From Rhabdophis nuchalis (Eukaryota > Chordata > Lepidosauria > Squamata > Natricidae): DNA of 64,000 nt. Positions 58,940 through 64,000 of this stretch are shown in pieces (the first letter of the stretch is position 1; each line of letters opens with the position of its first letter). Where the stretch lies: assembly GCA_039707465.1 (NCBI GenBank), contig CM077643.1, positions 333,394,419 through 333,458,418 of the forward strand, read 5' to 3'. Made by a program: the position numbers and the translations under genes. The notes under the pieces were generated by a model. That model had not been told where the DNA came from and searched no databases. It saw only the letters and a program-made list of their open reading frames with translations.

Positions 58940-61016
58940 TAGTTGCATGTTAAAATATAAGTATCATTAATAAGGGAAGATTTATAAAAAGAGAAAAATG
59001 AAAGAAAAAGCAAAGAATTCTAAAAGAAGCAGCAATTCTTACTCTTTCCCTGTAGCCAAGGACATAGAGATAGAAATGGAGATGGAGATAGAGATAACAA
59101 ACAAATATTTAATTAAGAGCAAGAGATAAAGAAGTTTAATAGCCTGGATACATGAAACATACTAGAAACATGCATTTTTAAATTCTCCTCCTTCAACAGG
59201 AGCATCAATAGGTAAGACATTTTTCAGCTTTATAATTATGAAATGATTTATCAGGACCATTTGCAAATATCAAAACAAAGATGACTGGAATCCTGATGAA
59301 ATTATTGAAGCGCCTTCTCTCAGACAATACTTGTTGCTGTGTTGAACACCTTACTGTGTTCTTGAACTTTTTTTTTTTGACAAATTAGCAAAATATTATG
59401 AGAATTTTTTTATCCTATTCTTGAAAGTTGGGTTTTCTGTAAAATGTCATTTTTTCTGGCAAATACAATTAATTTGACAAGGAATGGCTGAGGCTTATGA
59501 GTTGTATGAAAAAAGCTGGAATGCAGAAAATCTTCTCAGTATTTACCTGACTGTCTTCAGGCAAAGCCAGTACTTTTCAGTTTCATAAAGACAACTTTGT
59601 GCAAGTTTCCTCTGGAATTCCAATCACATATAAGCCTATCAAGAATGAGATTTTATAAATTCTGTTTTGTTCTGAAGAAGCTTAACAAGTTTTAGTTAAT
59701 TGATTGTAGATTTCAGTGAACTTCCAAATGAGATGTTCTGCTCTTAGTTGTATCTGCTTTGGTACTTACAGTGTTAATGGTGTCTTTAATAGCTCTGCTA
59801 TTCTCACATCTAGGAAATAGCTAACATCTTTGTTTTTAGTAGCTGTCAAAACTATTGCCCTAGTTAGAAAAGAAGGTAGCAGAAGTTTCTTGGTGCCATT
59901 AAATTGATAACTCTCTCAGATTACGAAAAAACAAACTAATACTGGTTCCAGTAGTGGTAATTAGAGTAACAAATAAAACACAAGGGAATTATTATAGGGG
60001 GCACCAGGAAATACTGATATTTGTCTGACTGCAACACCATCTTAAATCAGAAGATATTTTAGTCATAACATAGTTGTTTAGTGGGCATATGGTTCATGTA
60101 TCTGTATGAATGAGGAAATATGCTTTTGGAGCATGAATGGCTGGGAGAATTGATTTTTTAAAATTTTTATTGAGGAAATGTAAAACCATAGCAATTGAAG
60201 AGTATTGGAGAGGAGGTGAGAAATGTTGCTGCCAAGAAAATTTTTCTATGACAATATTGGCTTCTGCATGAAACAACCCTGAACTATATTTGTCCTTTCT
60301 TCTTTTACTAAAACACTCTGTTATCATGATAATTCTCAAAAGAAGAGTAAAAGGGCTTTCTTACTGTTGTAAAGCTTTGTCAGATAGAACTCTTGGAAGT
60401 GTGAACAAAACAAGTGCTGGAATTTATCACAGCAAAATACTTTCCGGAATTGTGTGGAGTTCACAATTAGAGATTAAAGAATAGAGGCATTGCCAGGAAT
60501 GCATGTTGTCTGCCAATTAAACTCACATCGGGAAACTGAGGAATTATGAAAACTCAGAGAAAGCTTGTTGGACTATTCTAAGGCTGCAGTCTCATCAGTT
60601 TACTTGAGAGTAAACCTGGTTAAACCCAGCAAGGCTTTTGAGTAATTATATATTCTGGAATTCTATAGGGGTTAATGCATTCTTTTAAAATACTGTTCTA
60701 GCTTCTGCATTTCTATTGTAAATAACTCTGAAACTGGTTGAACAAGAGTTGTAGCATTGTCTATTCAAAGAACATAAGATTATATATATATAACAATTCA
60801 TTTCAAATCAAGTTGCTTGGAGCTGTGAGGTTTTCATTCGTGCTAAAGAAATATTTTTTTCTGGAAGGGTTGTTTGTGAAGTAAGGGTTAATCATATACA
60901 ATTAAAAAGGACAAATATGTTTTATATGTTATAAATCACATTATTATTAAATGATTGAACTCCATCCAGTTATATTTAGACACATTTATAGTGAGAAAGT
61001 TACCCTTGAGAACAAC

Positions 61017-61096
61017 TTTTCTTTTCTTTTCTTTCCTTCCTTCCTTCCTTCCTTCCTTCCTTCCTTCCTTTCTTTCTTCCTTTCTTTCTTTCTTGT
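61017..61096. repeat. (CCTT)n tract
   Basis: Pure pyrimidine CTTT/CCTT units for about 80 bp in intron 2. Confidence 0.95.
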
Positions 61097-62370
61097 TAGA
61101 CCCATATTGAAGCTATGGTATATTTTAATATGAGTTCTAGTGCAAATTTTAAGAGTAAAAATCATTGTATGTTAATTATATACACTTTTCAGTTTGAAAA
61201 ATGTTTGAGCAACATGTCTGCCTACTGTATAACATTTTGTAGTTACTTCGTATTTTCCATCCAATGCTACAATCTTTGATGCATAATTGAAGCATAATTG
61301 CTCAGATTGAGTAGGGAGGTGACTGTTGAACTCTTGCTGAGATCTCCCATCAGAATCCAGTCCAATGCACCATCTATTTGCCTTATGAGAAGATGCCATC
61401 TTTACTTCCTTCAGAACGACTTCATCGATAAATGGCTAAGGCCTTTTCCCCCATGCCCATTACTCCTTGCATCTGCTGTTGTTTAAAAGGGGAAGGGGAA
61501 ATGCAAGGCTAAATAATATAAATTTAACTTGGCATTGTGATATGGCTCTTTTTAAAATTCAACAGTACATAAAAAATAAATACAAAAATATGCTATTGTT
61601 TTTGTTTCCCACATACAACATAGAGGCAGTTTATAGTTGGTTAAATTTGATTTATTCTTTTGTAATCAACTTGTTACTTATATGAAAGAGATGCCCAATT
61701 CACTTTCCTATTAAGTGTTATTAATAACAGAGTTTATTTATGGAAAATGTCAAGTTCTCATATTGCACAAGTATTACAGCATGAGAGTTACAGTAATGCA
61801 TCTGTTAAATAAAGTTAATGTATAGGTTCCTTTAAAAATACATTAATAGAAAAAGAAAGGAGTCATGAGAGAGGATGAAAATACCTTAGTCAATCAGTCA
61901 TTTTAATATTACCGTGCATATAATAGGAAAAATAAAAAATATATACTGAAAAATACAGATGAATGATATTGGATGTTTTAATGTATTGTGATTATGAATG
62001 TCAAATGAAAGACCTGTAGGGAATACCTTTTATTGGCTGTATTGTAAATAGATAAGGAAATTTACCACTATAACATCCTACTCAGAAATGCAGTGAAACA
62101 TTATAATTAACTTTCCAGAGTTGTGACATGTATAATTCCTGTCAGGTTGATGCTTTCTGTATGTAAGTGGGAGGTAAGTATGTTAAATAATTCTGTATTT
62201 ATAGAATTGTACACAGTTCATTATTTTATAGTACTGCACATCATCATGAATGATATGTTCAGCACAGTTAGTTTTAAGATTTCTAATTTTATCTTCAGCA
62301 AAACTGGAAATATATTAGGACATTTAGCAGTTCTTTCCATCTCTGACTACTGGAGAGATCCAATTTGGTG

Positions 62371-62771
62371 CAAAACAGTCCTCAACCTACAACCATAGCT
62401 GAGCCCAGAATTTATGTTGCTAAGTAAGAAATTTGTTAAATGAGTTTTACCCCATTTTACAACTTTTCTTGCCACATTTGTTAAGTGAATCACTACAGTT
62501 ATTAAATTAGTAACATAGTTATTAAGTAAATCTGGCTTCCCCATTGACTTTGCTCATCAGTAGATTGCAAAATACGATCACATGACCCCAGGACACTGCA
62601 ACTGTGATAAATATGAATCAATATGAATATAAATTCAAGCATCTGAATGTAAATCTCATAACCATGAGGATGCTACAACAGTGTGAAAAATAATCATAAA
62701 ATCACTTTTTTCAATGCGGTTATAACTTTGAACAGTCCCTAAATGAACTCTTGTAAGTCGAAGATTACCTG
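62371..62771. mobile_element. TA-type MITE, nearly complete
   Basis: Left 'caaaacagtcctcaacctac' (worn CAGGTAGTCCTC), right end 'gtcgaagattacctg'. Flanks TG and CA instead of TA, each one substitution away. Interior order ('cattttacaacttttcttgc', 'gttaagtgaatcactacagt', 'gatcacatgaccccaggaca') equals the 52497 copy. Confidence 0.8.
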
Positions 62772-62819
62772 CAGGTAAGGTCCTGTTCAGTATTAGAAAA
62801 CTAGGAGACCCAATCCTCT

Positions 62820-62970
62820 TTTAGTCACAGAAACCAACTGGATTACTTTAGGTTGGTCACTTAGCCTAACCCACCTAATACAATTATCGTGGGGAAAATA
62901 GAAAGTAGGAAGATTATGTACTCCACTTTGAATTGCACCAAATAAAGGTGAGATATAAATTAGATAAATG
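62820..62970 (+). mobile_element. Squamate SINE 3' part
   Basis: 'ggttggtcacttagcctaac', 'ccacctaatacaattatcgt', 'ggggaaaatagaaagtagga' and 'aaggtgagatataaattaga' correspond to a common squamate SINE, sense strand (compare the antisense piece at 9533). The tail is AATGAATG-like. Confidence 0.6.
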
Positions 62971-64000
62971 AATGAATATTGCTGAGACTCTTGGGAATTA
63001 CATCTGAGAGTTCACAAATTTTATTGCAGTTGTATAAGCACTAACATTGCTGTGAAATATAACTTTCATAGGAAGAAAAAACAACTTCGCAATATTTAGA
63101 AAACAAAAATTTAGTGCTCTGTAATTCTTCTTTATCTTTTAAGGGGGAAGACTTGGCGCTGGCATTTTCCAAAATCCAATTTTTTTATTTTTTTTTGCCA
63201 CCGTAAAAAAACCCTGAAAATTTGTATCTTTTATATGTAAAACAACTATGCAAAATATGTGTACTAATTATCTTACACTGAGCAGCAGTCTTTCCTTTCC
63301 TGCATTTAGTCCATGGTTCTGCTTTTATTTCCTATCCTTGTTTGCTGTCCAAATATATGCATGGATACAAGTATGTGTGGTCAGCTTTCTCACATAGTCA
63401 AAACAGAGCAAATGTAATGAATCTGGAATAACTGAACCTTGTTCATCTTAGTGGTAGCTGACCCTTTCTTGCTCTGCAATATGTTAGATTGGCTGAAATA
63501 TTGGAGATAATCAGCTTCCTGCTGAAGAGAGAAGCACCCTTTTTATGTAATAATAGGATGAAACTAAAACAATCTGAGTATAGTGGGAATCAGTGTCTTA
63601 ACATGTTTGGAAGCCTTTATATTGGAGAAGGCTTGCTTAATGAAATTATTCCAGTAGTGTTGCATATATTGGACCGTGACAGTGAAAACAGTGACAATAT
63701 CTAGTGTTAAAGCAGTACTTGTATAACAATATAAATTAAAAAAAACCTCTTTAATAGGGATACATGCTTGGAAAATAGGATATATGTAACCATAGGTTTA
63801 ATAGGCTTTGTTATTAAAGACACAAAATTATGGTGCAATCCTTAAATTGACTTTGTGTAGTACAAGGTTGCAGTTTCTGAGTAGTTGATTTGTCCATGCA
63901 GTAGTTGATTGGTAATGCATAGGTGTAAGGGGGAAATGTGTAATTTTTTTAACTTTGCCTTTTTTAACTATGACACAAATGTTTTGGATGAAGGTGGTAC

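Larger units (their letters stand above)
55128..64000 (+). other. CRIM1: CRIM1 intron 2, partial
   Basis: Begins GTAAGT and runs past the right edge. 55128-55690, 58942-62368 and 62966-64000 show nothing I can name apart from microsatellites. Large AT-rich intron with old repeats. Confidence 0.88.

Overview
This window is vertebrate nuclear DNA with no prokaryotic-type operons. Repeat content points to a squamate reptile, probably a snake. The evidence is young L2-clade LINEs ending in long microsatellites (GATA, ATT), CR1 tails with the typical 'ggttggactagaagacct' end, Sauria-SINE-type ends in ACCTTT, tRNA-derived SINEs, and many small hAT and TA-flanked inverted-repeat elements. The species assignment is inference from repeat families.

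The only host gene I can support is CRIM1 (cysteine-rich transmembrane BMP regulator 1) on the + strand, represented by its 5' end. A CpG-rich promoter region lies at about 28.9-30.6 kb. Exon 1 (30106-30454) encodes a signal peptide and a 12-cysteine IGFBP-like domain. Intron 1 is 24.5 kb (30455-54956). Exon 2 (54957-55127) carries on in the same reading phase, and intron 2 runs off the right edge. Exon 2 has no long-ORF signature and was found by its splice sites and its fit to exon 1.

Upstream (1-28.7 kb) is intergenic and built from layered repeats: a decayed L2 with endonuclease and reverse transcriptase pieces at 1-2.5 kb (minus), a GC-rich block with a minisatellite at 3.0-4.0 kb that may be its 5' region, two Sauria-SINE-like ends, 3' fragments of three further L2 copies, several hAT elements with readable 8-bp target duplications, a TA-flanked 'CCGTATTTTTC' family with internal satellite DNA, and a solo LTR inserted in a hAT remnant.

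Intron 1 holds a repeat-poor part (31-36 kb), ancient L2 and CR1 fragments, a 2.8-kb L2 whose reverse transcriptase has YADN in place of YADD, a tRNA-derived SINE, a probable 3.3-kb Helitron whose internal satellite is split by another L2 with an intact 391-aa reverse transcriptase C-terminal ORF, a Rex1-like LINE end and TA-flanked MITEs. Intron 2 holds an ancient L2, a MITE with a hAT inside it, a decayed Tc1 transposon with both terminal repeats, and mostly unannotatable AT-rich DNA.

I found no tRNA or rRNA genes, no CRISPR arrays and no convincing new multi-gene system. The most unusual items are the Helitron/satellite/L2 nest, the satellite sequence shared between two unrelated transposon types, and the GC-rich segment in the Helitron with a perfect 15-bp inverted repeat.
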